NCBI GenBank assembly: GCA_900767465.1 | Contig: CAAGAW010000028.1 | Coordinates: 124,001-188,000 of the forward strand | Origin: Clostridia bacterium | GTDB lineage: Bacteria; Bacillota; Clostridia; Christensenellales; Pumilibacteraceae | Reading direction: 5' to 3' | DNA: 64,000 bases | In this document: positions 53,409-62,085 of the stretch, in pieces | How the letters are laid out: the number at the start of each line of letters is the position of its first letter | How positions within the stretch are numbered: the stretch's first letter is position 1 | The notes under the pieces: generated by a model | Told to the model about the DNA's origin: nothing | Databases searched by the model: none | The model's input: only the letters and a program-made list of their open reading frames with translations | Made by a program: the position numbers and the translations under genes

Positions 53409-54470
53409 ATGTACGACACTACCGAAAAATTCAACGCGATAAAGGACAGTCCGGACGTTCTGATTCTCGGAATCGAAAGTTCGTGCGACGAAACCGCCGC
53501 CGCCGTCGTCAAAAACGGCAGGGAAGTTCTGTCAAACGTTATCGCTTCGCAAATCGAGATTCACCGTCGTTACGGCGGTGTCGTTCCCGAAGTCGCTTCC
53601 CGTAACCATACCATGGCGGTAAACAACGTTATATCCGAGGCTCTCGACAAGGCGGGAGTTACGCTCGATAAAATCGACGCGATTGCCGTAACTTACGGCG
53701 CGGGACTCGTCGGCGCGTTGCTCGTGGGGGTAACGGCGGCAAAATCGCTTTCTTACGCAAGCGGGATTCCGCTTATCAAAGTCGATCATATCGAGGGTCA
53801 TATCGCGGCGAATTACGTCGCTTTTCCCGACCTTGAACCGCCTTTTCTCGCCGTCGTCGCAAGCGGCGGACACACGCTTATCATAGACGTTACCGGCTAC
53901 AACGAATATAAAGTTCTCGGCTCGACCCGCGACGACGCGATAGGCGAAGCGTTCGATAAAACCGCCAGACTTTTAGGACTTCCGTACCCCGGCGGACCTG
54001 AAATCGACCGTCTCGCAAAACTCGGAAAAAACAATATCGAGTTTATTCACCGCCGCCACGTATCCGAAGATCTGTCGCTCAGTTATTCGGGACTTAAAAC
54101 CGCGGTCGTGAATTACGTTCATAACCTCAGACAGAAAAATAAGCCTATACCGGTCGAGGACGTTTGCGCGTCGCTTACTTCTGCCGCCGTCGATATGCTT
54201 GTGGACGCGGTTATGGTTGCGGCGAAAAAATCAAAACGTAAAAATATCGTGCTTGCCGGAGGCGTCGCGAGCAACTCGTACCTTCGCGCTTCGCTTGCCG
54301 AACGCGGCGAAAAAGCGGGTTATAAAGTGTGTTTTCCGCCGCCCGTTCTTTGCACGGACAACGCCGTTATGATTGCGTCGCGAGGCTATTATTCGGCAAA
54401 AGCGGGGTTGAATCGGGCAGATCTCACACTCAACGCCGTACCCGATCTCGTTACCGGAGGTGCAAAATGA
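53409..54470 (+). CDS. tsaD: tRNA N6-adenosine threonylcarbamoyltransferase
   Basis: Transfers the threonylcarbamoyl group to A37 of ANN-reading tRNAs, with TsaB and TsaE. 353 residues of the ASKHA fold: LGIESSCDET near 18, VPEVASRNH, the metal-binding His pair in DHIEGH near 130, and ASGGHT. I choose the ATG at 53409 after the terminator; the in-frame ATG at 53355 is part of the terminator stem. The first ~17 residues are an extra N-terminal extension relative to typical TsaD. Stop and mnmA start overlap as ATGA. Confidence 0.94.
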   Translation: MYDTTEKFNAIKDSPDVLILGIESSCDETAAAVVKNGREVLSNVIASQIEIHRRYGGVVPEVASRNHTMAVNNVISEALDKAGVTLDKIDAIAVTYGAGLVGALLVGVTAAKSLSYASGIPLIKVDHIEGHIAANYVAFPDLEPPFLAVVASGGHTLIIDVTGYNEYKVLGSTRDDAIGEAFDKTARLLGLPYPGGPEIDRLAKLGKNNIEFIHRRHVSEDLSLSYSGLKTAVVNYVHNLRQKNKPIPVEDVCASLTSAAVDMLVDAVMVAAKKSKRKNIVLAGGVASNSYLRASLAERGEKAGYKVCFPPPVLCTDNAVMIASRGYYSAKAGLNRADLTLNAVPDLVTGGAK

Positions 54471-55552
54471 GCGAAAAGAAACGCGTAGTCGTGGGAATGA
54501 GCGGCGGCGTGGACAGTTCGGTAGCCGCGTTGCTTTTAAAAGAGCAGGGTTACGACGTCGTAGGACTATTTATGCATAACTGGGAAGAGGAGGACGGATC
54601 CGGTTGTTGTACCGCCGCCGAGGACTGGCAGGACGTCGTGGGCGTTTGCGGCAAGATCGGTATACCGTGCTATTCGGTAAACTTCGCCGACGAGTACATG
54701 CACCGCGTGTTCGAGTATTTTCTCGACGAGTACCGCAAGGGAAGAACGCCTAATCCGGACGTTCTTTGTAACCGCGAAATAAAATTCGCGCCGTTCAAGC
54801 AGCACGCTTTGAGTCTCGGCGCGGACTATATCGCCACGGGGCATTATTGCAAGGCGGGAGAATACGACGGCGAGCCGGTTTTACTCAAAGCCGCCGACGG
54901 GAACAAGGACCAGACGTACTTTCTTAATCAGGTAACCACCGATCAGCTTACCCGCGTTCTTTTCCCGCTCGGAGACCTCGAAAAACCCGAAGTTCGCCGT
55001 ATCGCCGTCGAAAACGACCTCGTAACCGCCCGCAAAAAGGACAGCACGGGCATTTGCTTTATAGGCGAGCGTAAATTCAGAGCGTTTTTGTCGGAGTATC
55101 TTCCGTCAAAAAAAGGCAGAATCGTCGACGTGAACGGCAAGGAAGTCGGCGAGCATTACGGGCTTATGTACTACACGCTCGGTCAGCGCAAAGGACTCGG
55201 GGTCGGCGGAGTCGCGGGCGAGGATCAGAATCGCTGGTACGTCGTCGAAAAAAGGCTCGATAAAAACGAACTCGTCGTGTCTTGCGGCGAGGGCGAAGAA
55301 TTATTCAGCTCGGCAATGCGCGGAAGCGGACTCAATATTATCGGTAAATGGGACAAAAAACCGTGTCGTCTTACCGCAAAATTCCGTTATCGTCAGTCCG
55401 AACAGCCTGTAAAGGTTTCGTTCGAGGGCGACGACGGAGTATTTATCGAGTTCGACGAACCCCAACGCGCCGTAACGCCCGGGCAGTACGCCGTGCTTTA
55501 CGACGGAGACAGATGTCTCGGCGGCGCGGTGATTGACGAGGTTTACAAGTAA
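54467..55552 (+). CDS. mnmA: tRNA-specific 2-thiouridylase
   Basis: Adds sulfur to U34 of tRNA-Lys, -Glu and -Gln. 361 residues with the PP-loop MSGGVDSS near 9, catalytic Cys in NPDVLCNREIK near 102 and the second catalytic Cys in GICFIGERKF near 199. The start ATGA overlaps the tsaD stop; GGAGG at 54457-54461 precedes it. Pairing with tsaD forms a small tRNA-modification operon, since both act on the anticodon loop. Confidence 0.96.
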   Translation: MSEKKRVVVGMSGGVDSSVAALLLKEQGYDVVGLFMHNWEEEDGSGCCTAAEDWQDVVGVCGKIGIPCYSVNFADEYMHRVFEYFLDEYRKGRTPNPDVLCNREIKFAPFKQHALSLGADYIATGHYCKAGEYDGEPVLLKAADGNKDQTYFLNQVTTDQLTRVLFPLGDLEKPEVRRIAVENDLVTARKKDSTGICFIGERKFRAFLSEYLPSKKGRIVDVNGKEVGEHYGLMYYTLGQRKGLGVGGVAGEDQNRWYVVEKRLDKNELVVSCGEGEELFSSAMRGSGLNIIGKWDKKPCRLTAKFRYRQSEQPVKVSFEGDDGVFIEFDEPQRAVTPGQYAVLYDGDRCLGGAVIDEVYK

Positions 55553-55575
55553 GGACGGTGCCGACGGCAGAACCG

Positions 55576-55604
55576 TTGACATATTCGGGCAATTATGCTA
55601 ATAT
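55576..55604 (+). promoter_or_regulatory. Sigma-A promoter for the riboswitch and mntP
   Basis: TTGACA (55576-55581), 17 bases, TAATAT (55599-55604). Confidence 0.8.
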
Positions 55605-55612
55605 ATTACTGT

Positions 55613-55702
55613 TGTAAGGGAGTAGTCGCCCCGCTCGTTCGGGGGATTAAATCTACACAATGAGCATCGCTCAGGTTTGATCGTAAACGACGAGACTTAC
55701 GC
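55613..55702 (+). promoter_or_regulatory. yybP-ykoY manganese riboswitch
   Basis: The transcript contains the two conserved parts of this class: GTAAGGGAGTAG at the 5' side and ACGAGACTTAC at the 3' side, the outer GUAAG/CUUAC forming the first stem. Between them lie hairpins including CCCCGCTCGTTCGGGG. Directly downstream is mntP, the Mn2+ exporter, the usual target. Binding of Mn2+ should stabilise the aptamer. Confidence 0.82.
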
Positions 55703-55732
55703 ATCGGTTTTCGGTGCGTGGTCTCGTTTTTT
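55690..55732 (+). terminator. Riboswitch-controlled terminator
   Basis: ACGAGAC (55690-55696) pairs with GTCTCGT (55721-55727), with inner ACGCA/TGCGT pairing, then a T run. The left arm is also part of the aptamer, so forming the aptamer removes the terminator: an ON switch in high Mn2+. Confidence 0.8.
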
Positions 55733-55750
55733 ATGTAAAGGAGAAAGAAA

Positions 55751-56323
55751 ATGCAACTTCTTGACGTTTTACTTACCGGCGTCGGACTCAGTATGGACGC
55801 AAGCGCGGTCGGAATGAGTAACGGACTCGCCGAACCCGAGATGAAAACTCCCAAGGTTCTGCTAATCGCGCTTTTTTACGGTGTTTTTCAGGGAGTAATG
55901 CCGCTTATCGGATACTTTGCGTCCGGACTGTTTGCCGACGCGGTCGCGTCCGTCGCGCCGTACGTGGCGTTGATTCTTCTCGGCTTTATCGGCGGAAAAA
56001 TGATTTTCGAGGCGTTCAAAAAAACGGAAGAGGAGCGTAAACCGCTCTCGATTCTTGCGCTTTTAGTTCAGGCGGTTGCAACGTCCGTCGACGCTCTCGC
56101 CGTCGGAGTAAGCCTTCTCGCGCTCGAAAGCGCGGGCGAACTCGCCGTAAACGTATTCGTTTGCTGCGGAATCTTTGCTTCCGTAACGTTTGCGATAAGC
56201 GTCGCATCCGTGTATATCGGCAAAAAATTCGGCACGGTTCTTGCCGACAAAGCGGAATTTATCGGCGGTTTGATACTCGTAATAATCGGTATAAAAATCT
56301 TCGTCGAGGGCGTGTTCTTTTAA
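55751..56323 (+). CDS. mntP: Manganese efflux pump MntP
   Basis: A 190-residue six-helix membrane protein that exports Mn2+. The two DUF204 halves show the signatures GLSMDASAVGMSNGL near residue 12 and ATSVDALAVGVSLLAL near 107, with the conserved Asp in each. Control by the riboswitch in its leader fits the family role: expression rises when Mn2+ is high. AAAGGAG precedes the ATG. Confidence 0.95.
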   Translation: MQLLDVLLTGVGLSMDASAVGMSNGLAEPEMKTPKVLLIALFYGVFQGVMPLIGYFASGLFADAVASVAPYVALILLGFIGGKMIFEAFKKTEEERKPLSILALLVQAVATSVDALAVGVSLLALESAGELAVNVFVCCGIFASVTFAISVASVYIGKKFGTVLADKAEFIGGLILVIIGIKIFVEGVFF

Positions 56324-56382
56324 TCGCTACGTCGCAAAAACTCATATACGTATATACAAAATTGCGACATAAAGCCAAAAAC

Positions 56383-56417
56383 GTCGGACTCGGTGAACGC
56401 CGGATCCGACTTTTTTT
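56383..56417 (+). terminator. Rho-independent terminator after mntP
   Basis: GTCGGA and TCCGAC with an inner CGG/CCG pairing, then seven T. It ends exactly at the stop of the convergent activase gene. Confidence 0.85.
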
Positions 56418-57281
56418 CTATCTTTTTTGTTCCGTGACGGCGCGAAGAGCAGCCATCTTTTCTTCGGACGGGACGTCGAAAATATGAGGCGTAAGTCCGA
56501 GAGCCGTGTATTTGTTTTCGCCGAGGCGGTGATACGGCAGCAGTTCGATTTTGCAATCGGGATAAGGCGAGAGGTAATCGCGGATAGCGGTAATATCCTT
56601 TTCGTCGTCGTTTACGCCCGGAATTATCGGAACGCGGACGATAACGCTTGCGCCGCGATCGAGCAAACCGATCAGATTTTCGAGAATAAGCGAGTTGTCC
56701 GCTCCTACGTATTTTTTATGTTTTGTCGGGTCGAGAGTCTTTACGTCGTAAAGAAACAGATCGGTAAACGGCAAGACTTTCTCGAAGTAATCCCACGGAA
56801 CCGCGCCCGCCGTGTCTACCGCAACGTTTATCCCCGCCGCCTTGCACTTTTTGCCGAGGCTCGCGACCGATTCCGGGCGCAGCATACATTCGCCGCCCGA
56901 AAAAGTCACCCCGCCGCCGCTTTGATCGTAAAACGGCTTGTCGCGCTTTATCGTTGCCATAAGGTCGTCCTCGCTCATATCGAATCCCGAAAGTTTAAGC
57001 GCGTTTTGCGGACAAAACAGCGAGCATTTACCGCAGAACGTGCATTTAAGGTAATCGACCTTACCGAAGGAAACGGCCTTTTCGGCGCAGACCGAATTGC
57101 ATTTGCCGCAACGTACGCACTTTTCCGCGTAGTAGAAAAATCGTTTTTCTCCGCTTTGACTTTCGGGATTGTGACACCACGCGCAACGAAGATTGCACCC
57201 GCGGAAAAACACCGTCGTCCTTATTCCGGGACCGTCAACGAGCGAGCCGCGCTGAACGTCGAAAAGAGGTAACGTACTCAT
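56418..57281 (-). CDS. Glycyl radical enzyme activase (radical SAM)
   Basis: Abstracts a hydrogen from the Gly of the partner enzyme using SAM and a [4Fe-4S] cluster. 287 residues. The radical SAM triad is C29, C33, C36 in CNLRCAWC. An inserted ferredoxin-like region carries two cluster motifs, CVRCGKCNSVC near 52 and CTFCGKCSLFC near 80, the layout of activases for dehydratase- and lyase-type glycyl radical enzymes rather than the shorter PflA. The gene overlaps the enzyme gene by four bases. Position pairs it with the enzyme upstream. Confidence 0.94.
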   Translation of the reverse strand: MSTLPLFDVQRGSLVDGPGIRTTVFFRGCNLRCAWCHNPESQSGEKRFFYYAEKCVRCGKCNSVCAEKAVSFGKVDYLKCTFCGKCSLFCPQNALKLSGFDMSEDDLMATIKRDKPFYDQSGGGVTFSGGECMLRPESVASLGKKCKAAGINVAVDTAGAVPWDYFEKVLPFTDLFLYDVKTLDPTKHKKYVGADNSLILENLIGLLDRGASVIVRVPIIPGVNDDEKDITAIRDYLSPYPDCKIELLPYHRLGENKYTALGLTPHIFDVPSEEKMAALRAVTEQKR

Positions 57282-59404
57282 TTTTTCACGCTCGTGCGGC
57301 GTATTACGTCGTCCTGAATCTGTTCGCCGAGGTCGACGAACACGCCCGAAAAACCGGAAACGCGGACTTTCATATCGGGATAGTTTTCGGGGTGAGCCTT
57401 CGCGTCGAGCAGTTTTTCCGCCGAAACGTAATTAAGTTGGACATGCATACCGCCCATGCGGAAGTAGGCGAGCAGAACGTCCACGAGTTTTTCAAAGTTG
57501 TCGTCGTTTTTTACCAGCGACTCGTCGAGGTTTACGTTGCATACGAACGGTCCGCTCGTTACCTTGCAGTGAGAAACGATCGCAACCGAGCGAAGAAGCG
57601 CGGTAAGTCCTTCACGGTCTTTTCCTGCGGTTTGTCCCACGCCCACCATAAAGGGTTCGCCGGCACGTCTGCCGTCGGGAGTTGCGGGAGTGAGCGCGCC
57701 GAACGTAGCGTAATGCGCGTTGTAACCGGCAAGCGTTCCGAACAGAATCCGTTCGCCGAACGAAAGCCTACGATCTTTGGTCAGAGCGTAAAGCGAATCG
57801 CAGAACCGCACCGCGATTTCGTCCGAAAGAGGACTGTCGTTGCCGAAAAACGCTCCTTTTTTAAGAATAACCGCGCGCAGATCTTCGGCGTTTTTCCAGT
57901 CCGAACGGAGCGCGGAAATAAGTTCTTTCATCGTAACGAGTTTTTCGTCGTACACAAACTGTTTTATTATCGTCAGCGAATCTATCACGCAGGTGAATCC
58001 CATAATTTCACCGCCGCCGATTTTCATCGTACAACCTCCGCGGGTGGGGGATAACGCGTTTTCGATCGGTCCGTCGAGCATTATAGCGGACAGCACGTTT
58101 TCGTCGCGGGCGCGCATGCGATTAAACGCCCCATGCGTACGGATAATTTCGTCAACGTCTTCAGCGAGCCGTTTTTCGTAAAGAGCGTAAAACGAATCGA
58201 AGTCGGCGCATTTTTCCGCTTCCTCCCCGAAGTCGTACAGCGTTCGGGTAAGTGATCGCGCTATATTCGACGTACATCCGCCCATCCATACCGCGCCGGC
58301 AAACGACGGCTCGTTGCAGCCGACGACGGCGTATCGGCACGCCTCGGTTTCGCTCAGACCGAGAATTTCCTTAAATGCGGAGATACGGCTTTCGTCTCCG
58401 GCAAACGCAATTCTCTTTAACCGATCGTGACGTTCGCGGTCGAGAACGTACCGCAAAACCTCGCGCGGCGTTTTGTCGCAAACACGCAACGTAAATTGCG
58501 GGCAGTGTATGGGAAGTTCCATAAGTCCGTCGACTAGAATACGCGAAAAATCGTTGTACGCGTCGTTTCCTCTTTCGTCGAGTCCGCCTATTACGAAATG
58601 GCACTCGCCGCCTTTTTTGCGGTTGGTCGAGTTTTTCGGAGTATAACTCTGAATACGCAAAAACAGTTCCTGTACAAGCCGTTTCGCTTCTTCCGGCGTA
58701 ATTCTCCCTCGTTCGAGATCGCGGAAATAGTAGGGCGAAAGTATGCGGTCAAGAAGTCCGAGACCGTCGGGTTGAAGATCGAAGCAAAAGTACATGGTCG
58801 AAATCGCCTCGTAAAACGTATCGGCGGGCTGAGCGGGAACTTTTTTCAGCGTTTCTGCGGCAAGGATAAGTTCGGCTTTGCGGCGTTCGTCCGTTTCCGT
58901 TTCGGCGGTTTTCCGGCACGCGTCCGAGCATTTTTCCGCGCGTTCGATAAGCGCGTTGCAAACCGTTTCCACCGCGTCGAGATAGTCGAGTTTCTGCGGT
59001 TCGGACGAGTGTGCCGCGCGCGACGAGGTTATGTCGGAAAGCACGCCGACAAGCCCGCGCCGGATTATTTTTTCGTAATCGGGCGGGCAATGCTGCCATT
59101 CGAAAACGTTAAGGTTATCGAGCGGTTTGCAATAAAGTTCCGCAGCCGCCCGTCCGAAATTTTCGTGACCCGTGCGCGGGAAAAGCGCGGCGGTTACGCT
59201 TCCGTCGAATCGTAACTGCCCGAAAAGCCGCTCGTTCGGGTAAAACATTACGGGCTGTGCGGCAATGTATTCGCCGAGTCTCTTTGCCGTCTGCATAGCC
59301 TGCGATAAAGCCATATCCATCGGATCGTATTGTGCCCTTACGATCGCGGGATAAAGGTCGGCTTCGTTCATATAGTCGTAAATTTGTTTTATTTCGTCAG
59401 TCAT
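57278..59404 (-). CDS. Glycyl radical enzyme, substrate unassigned
   Basis: A 708-residue glycyl radical enzyme. The thiyl Cys is C363 in VVGCNEPSF and the radical Gly is G684 in RVSGFSGVF. The family motif around the Cys is usually GCVEP in glycerol, choline or hydroxyproline enzymes and differs in pyruvate formate-lyase, which has adjacent Cys-Cys. Here the residue after Cys is Asn, and only one Cys is present, which argues for a dehydratase or lyase rather than pyruvate formate-lyase. Substrate cannot be set. Start ATG 59404 is behind GGAGG; a longer frame crosses the promoter. The AraC regulator is divergent. Confidence 0.9.
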   Translation of the reverse strand: MTDEIKQIYDYMNEADLYPAIVRAQYDPMDMALSQAMQTAKRLGEYIAAQPVMFYPNERLFGQLRFDGSVTAALFPRTGHENFGRAAAELYCKPLDNLNVFEWQHCPPDYEKIIRRGLVGVLSDITSSRAAHSSEPQKLDYLDAVETVCNALIERAEKCSDACRKTAETETDERRKAELILAAETLKKVPAQPADTFYEAISTMYFCFDLQPDGLGLLDRILSPYYFRDLERGRITPEEAKRLVQELFLRIQSYTPKNSTNRKKGGECHFVIGGLDERGNDAYNDFSRILVDGLMELPIHCPQFTLRVCDKTPREVLRYVLDRERHDRLKRIAFAGDESRISAFKEILGLSETEACRYAVVGCNEPSFAGAVWMGGCTSNIARSLTRTLYDFGEEAEKCADFDSFYALYEKRLAEDVDEIIRTHGAFNRMRARDENVLSAIMLDGPIENALSPTRGGCTMKIGGGEIMGFTCVIDSLTIIKQFVYDEKLVTMKELISALRSDWKNAEDLRAVILKKGAFFGNDSPLSDEIAVRFCDSLYALTKDRRLSFGERILFGTLAGYNAHYATFGALTPATPDGRRAGEPFMVGVGQTAGKDREGLTALLRSVAIVSHCKVTSGPFVCNVNLDESLVKNDDNFEKLVDVLLAYFRMGGMHVQLNYVSAEKLLDAKAHPENYPDMKVRVSGFSGVFVDLGEQIQDDVIRRTSVKK

Positions 59405-59426
59405 TTTTGTTCCTCCGTTTGCACCT

Positions 59427-59455
59427 ATTATATCACGGCAAACGACCGCAAGTAA
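59427..59455 (-). promoter_or_regulatory. Promoter of the glycyl radical enzyme operon
   Basis: Minus-strand TATAAT (59432-59427) with a weak -35 TTACTT (59455-59450) 17 bases away. A poor -35 with a divergent AraC gene suggests activation. Confidence 0.6.
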
Positions 59456-59496
59456 ATACATAAAGAAAAATATTTATACTTTTCGACACTGTATAT

Positions 59497-59525
59497 TTGA
59501 CTTTTTGCTCCCGTCGGGCTATTAT
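59497..59525 (+). promoter_or_regulatory. Sigma-A promoter for the AraC regulator
   Basis: TTGACT (59497-59502), 17 bases, TATTAT (59520-59525). Confidence 0.7.
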
Positions 59526-59542
59526 ATAAACGGAGGAATCGA

Positions 59543-60331
59543 ATGAACGAATCTAACGAAATAACGGTCGGCGATATAATATCGATCGTTTACGTAAAAA
59601 ACAAAGACCTTGCGAAACGTTCGGATTTCAGCAGGAAACTCGAACATCATGAATTGATATTCAGGATAAGCGGCTCTTGCGAGGTAGAGTTTGACGACCA
59701 AAAATTTATCGAAAAAGAGAATTATATCCGATTTCTTCCTTGCGGCGCGGGCGAGAAATATCGTGCCGTGCGATTAGACGAGGGCGATTGCGTCGATATA
59801 TTTTTCGACTCCGATAAACCGTTGTCGGACAAAGCGTTTTGCAGACTTTCGTCACACGCGGATAAGGTGCGAACGCTGTTTCTGCGTGCCGAAAACGCGT
59901 GGCGCAAAAAGAGAAGCGGCTATCGTTACGTCGCGTTTGCCTGTGTTTACGAAGTTTTGTCGCTTATAGACGAGAGCGAGTATCACGGCGATAAAAACGA
60001 TTGGATTACTGCCGGCGTAGAATATATCGAGAATAACTTTTTAACCGAAATCGACTTTGATAAATGTGGCGAAAAGTGCGGAATAAGTTACACCTACTTT
60101 AAAAGATTGTTTTCCGCAAGGTTCGGAATGTCGCCCAAGGCGTACGCGATTTCGCTCCGGATAAAACACGCCGCCGATCTTCTCGGAATGGGCATATATT
60201 CGGTGGGCGAAACCGCAAGACTTTGCGGGTACGAAAACGAATATTATTTCTGCCGCGATTTCAAAGCCCGCACCGGCCGGACGCCGGGCGCGTACCGCCG
60301 AAGCAGAGTAAGTCCGGTAAAATTACTATAA
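59543..60331 (+). CDS. AraC-family transcriptional regulator
   Basis: 262 residues. The N-terminal half (to about 145) looks like a small cupin-type ligand domain (LIFRISGSCEVEFDD near 35). The C-terminal half has the double helix-turn-helix: FDKCGEKCGISYTYFKRLFS near 173 and the conserved second helix SVGETARLCGYENEYYFCRD. It diverges from the glycyl radical enzyme operon, its likely target. A terminator follows. Confidence 0.93.
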   Translation: MNESNEITVGDIISIVYVKNKDLAKRSDFSRKLEHHELIFRISGSCEVEFDDQKFIEKENYIRFLPCGAGEKYRAVRLDEGDCVDIFFDSDKPLSDKAFCRLSSHADKVRTLFLRAENAWRKKRSGYRYVAFACVYEVLSLIDESEYHGDKNDWITAGVEYIENNFLTEIDFDKCGEKCGISYTYFKRLFSARFGMSPKAYAISLRIKHAADLLGMGIYSVGETARLCGYENEYYFCRDFKARTGRTPGAYRRSRVSPVKLL

Positions 60332-60336
60332 CGAAA

Positions 60337-60375
60337 AACGACCTCGAAACCCAAGTTCGGGGTCGTTTGCTTTTC
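60337..60375 (+). terminator. Rho-independent terminator after the AraC gene
   Basis: AACGACCTCGAA and TTCGGGGTCGTT form a 12-pair stem with one G-U, then TTTT after a short gap. Confidence 0.8.
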
Positions 60376-60383
60376 GTCCGATT

Positions 60384-61175
60384 TTACGACATAAGATCGC
60401 TCGTTACGTCGAAGTAAACCTTGAAGGTAAAGTCTTTTACGCTTGCCCCTTCGAGCGCGGCGTATTCCGCTTCGGTAATCGGAGCGGCTGCGGGATCCGT
60501 TCCGGCGATGTGGGCGTTTACTTCTTCGAGCGGCTCCATTTTTATCACGAACCAGAAATCGTAGCAGTTTTCGGTTTTGTCGTTGTTTTTATACGCGGTA
60601 ACGAGACCCGCAAGACGGAAATCGAAAACTTCCGCGGTGTCGTCCGCCCGCAAATCGTAAAGATATGTTTTTCTCGTTTTTTCGAGCGAGTATCCGCCGT
60701 TTTTCGCAACGCCCGCAACCGTGACCGACAACGCTTTTAAAAGGTTGCGATCCGAATCCGCCGTAACGGTCGCAAAATCGAGCGCGAGCCGCACGGCGTT
60801 GTCCGCGTCTCCGTTGTTCTCGACCGCGAATTTGAACGCGCACGCTTCCCCGGGGAAAACCGACCCGACGGAAGCGGTCAGTTTTACGTCGGCGTGAGTT
60901 TCTTCGCTTACCGCGTAGTCGGTTTGCGGATCGACGAAGTCGTAAATTTCGTCGTAATACTTCATTTTTTCGGGCGTTCCGGCGCGGTCGGGTATTCCGT
61001 TGCGGTTAGAGTCGTTCGAGCGATACAGCGTCACGGTGGAGTTGATTTCGAGCAGTTCGAGATCGACGGGCGTGCGCGATCCGCTCGTGAACCAGGCGTA
61101 CGCGGCGACGGGGACGATGACGATCGCCAGAACGAGGCACGCGACGGCGGCTATTAAAGTTTTTCGTTTTTTCAT
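60384..61175 (-). CDS. Secreted protein with SipW-type signal, TasA-like
   Basis: 263 residues. The N-terminus is basic, then a hydrophobic stretch (residues 7-28) ending in AAYAWFTSGS, the pattern of SipW-dependent signal peptides found on TasA/CalY biofilm proteins and related surface proteins of Bacillota. The mature part has ASVGSVFPGEACAFKFAVENNG, an Ig-like beta segment. Nothing enzymatic is visible. ATG at 61175 follows GGAGG. It lies 12 bases after the similar upstream protein. Confidence 0.75.
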   Translation of the reverse strand: MKKRKTLIAAVACLVLAIVIVPVAAYAWFTSGSRTPVDLELLEINSTVTLYRSNDSNRNGIPDRAGTPEKMKYYDEIYDFVDPQTDYAVSEETHADVKLTASVGSVFPGEACAFKFAVENNGDADNAVRLALDFATVTADSDRNLLKALSVTVAGVAKNGGYSLEKTRKTYLYDLRADDTAEVFDFRLAGLVTAYKNNDKTENCYDFWFVIKMEPLEEVNAHIAGTDPAAAPITEAEYAALEGASVKDFTFKVYFDVTSDLMS

Positions 61176-61187
61176 TCCGCGTCCTCC

Positions 61188-62066
61188 TTAGTCCGTAACG
61201 TCAAGCGCGAGCATACCGATTCTCAGCCGCTTTTTGGAAAGCATATTCGTCGTCGTTCCTTTAAGCGAATAGTATCCGGTTTCGTTTCCCGTTTCCGCGC
61301 TTCCGAGGTCGATCGTAACGTAGAAACTGCACGTAACCACGCCGTTGTCCGGCGACACGGTTCCGCTTGCGATAACGAACGGATCGGCAGTCGTTACCGA
61401 AGTTTTGTTGGCGGTGTCGAACGTCGCGAGATACTTGCCGTTGTGTTCGCCCGCCGTAAAGTCGGCTGTGCCGCTTTCGGGCGTAACGTTTTTAAGCCCC
61501 GCCCTGAATATCCCCATAACGCTGTACTCTCCGTCCGTGTTGCCGTCGCCGGCGGGAACGACGAACTTGCCGTTCGAGTCGTCGAAGTTACGCAGCGATA
61601 AGGAATATCCGAGTCGTTTCGTGCCGTAGCATCTGAATTTTACGGTTACGGTAAGCGATTCGCCGGGGAACAAACCGGTAAGACTAACGGGGATTTTGTT
61701 TCCGTCTTTGTCCGTCAAAAACGAGTAATCGATTCCGTTTATCGCGCCCGCGCTTTCAAGACCGTCGCCCGCCGCCGATTTCTGCACCTGATAGTAACAG
61801 CCGTCGGAGTATAGTACGTAATGAACGGATTCGTAAACCGATCCGCCCACCGACGGTGTGATGGTGATCACGTTTTCAAATCGGATATCGTCGGCGTTGG
61901 ACTGAATCGAAAGCCCGTTTGCGGAAGTTAGCTTATTTTTCGCAAACCAGGCAAACGACCCGTGACCGATAAACAGCCAGCAGCATAGCGCGATAATACA
62001 CGCCGCCGCCGTGAGCGAGAACGCGATTGCTTTCTTTATTAAATTGTTGCGTTCTTTATCGTTCAT
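61188..62066 (-). CDS. Secreted protein with SipW-type signal
   Basis: 292 residues. Hydrophobic segment about residues 14-33 ends in GHGSFAWFAKNKLT, again SipW-like, followed by beta-rich repeats of about 80-100 residues. VSLTGLFPGESLTVTVKFRC is like the Ig-like stretch of the downstream protein. ATG at 62066 follows GAGAGGAC; upstream in-frame codons overlap the next gene. It is second in a minus-strand run of three secreted proteins. No sorting motif is visible. Confidence 0.75.
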   Translation of the reverse strand: MNDKERNNLIKKAIAFSLTAAACIIALCCWLFIGHGSFAWFAKNKLTSANGLSIQSNADDIRFENVITITPSVGGSVYESVHYVLYSDGCYYQVQKSAAGDGLESAGAINGIDYSFLTDKDGNKIPVSLTGLFPGESLTVTVKFRCYGTKRLGYSLSLRNFDDSNGKFVVPAGDGNTDGEYSVMGIFRAGLKNVTPESGTADFTAGEHNGKYLATFDTANKTSVTTADPFVIASGTVSPDNGVVTCSFYVTIDLGSAETGNETGYYSLKGTTTNMLSKKRLRIGMLALDVTD

Positions 62067-62085
62067 AAAGTCCTCTCGGTTTGCG

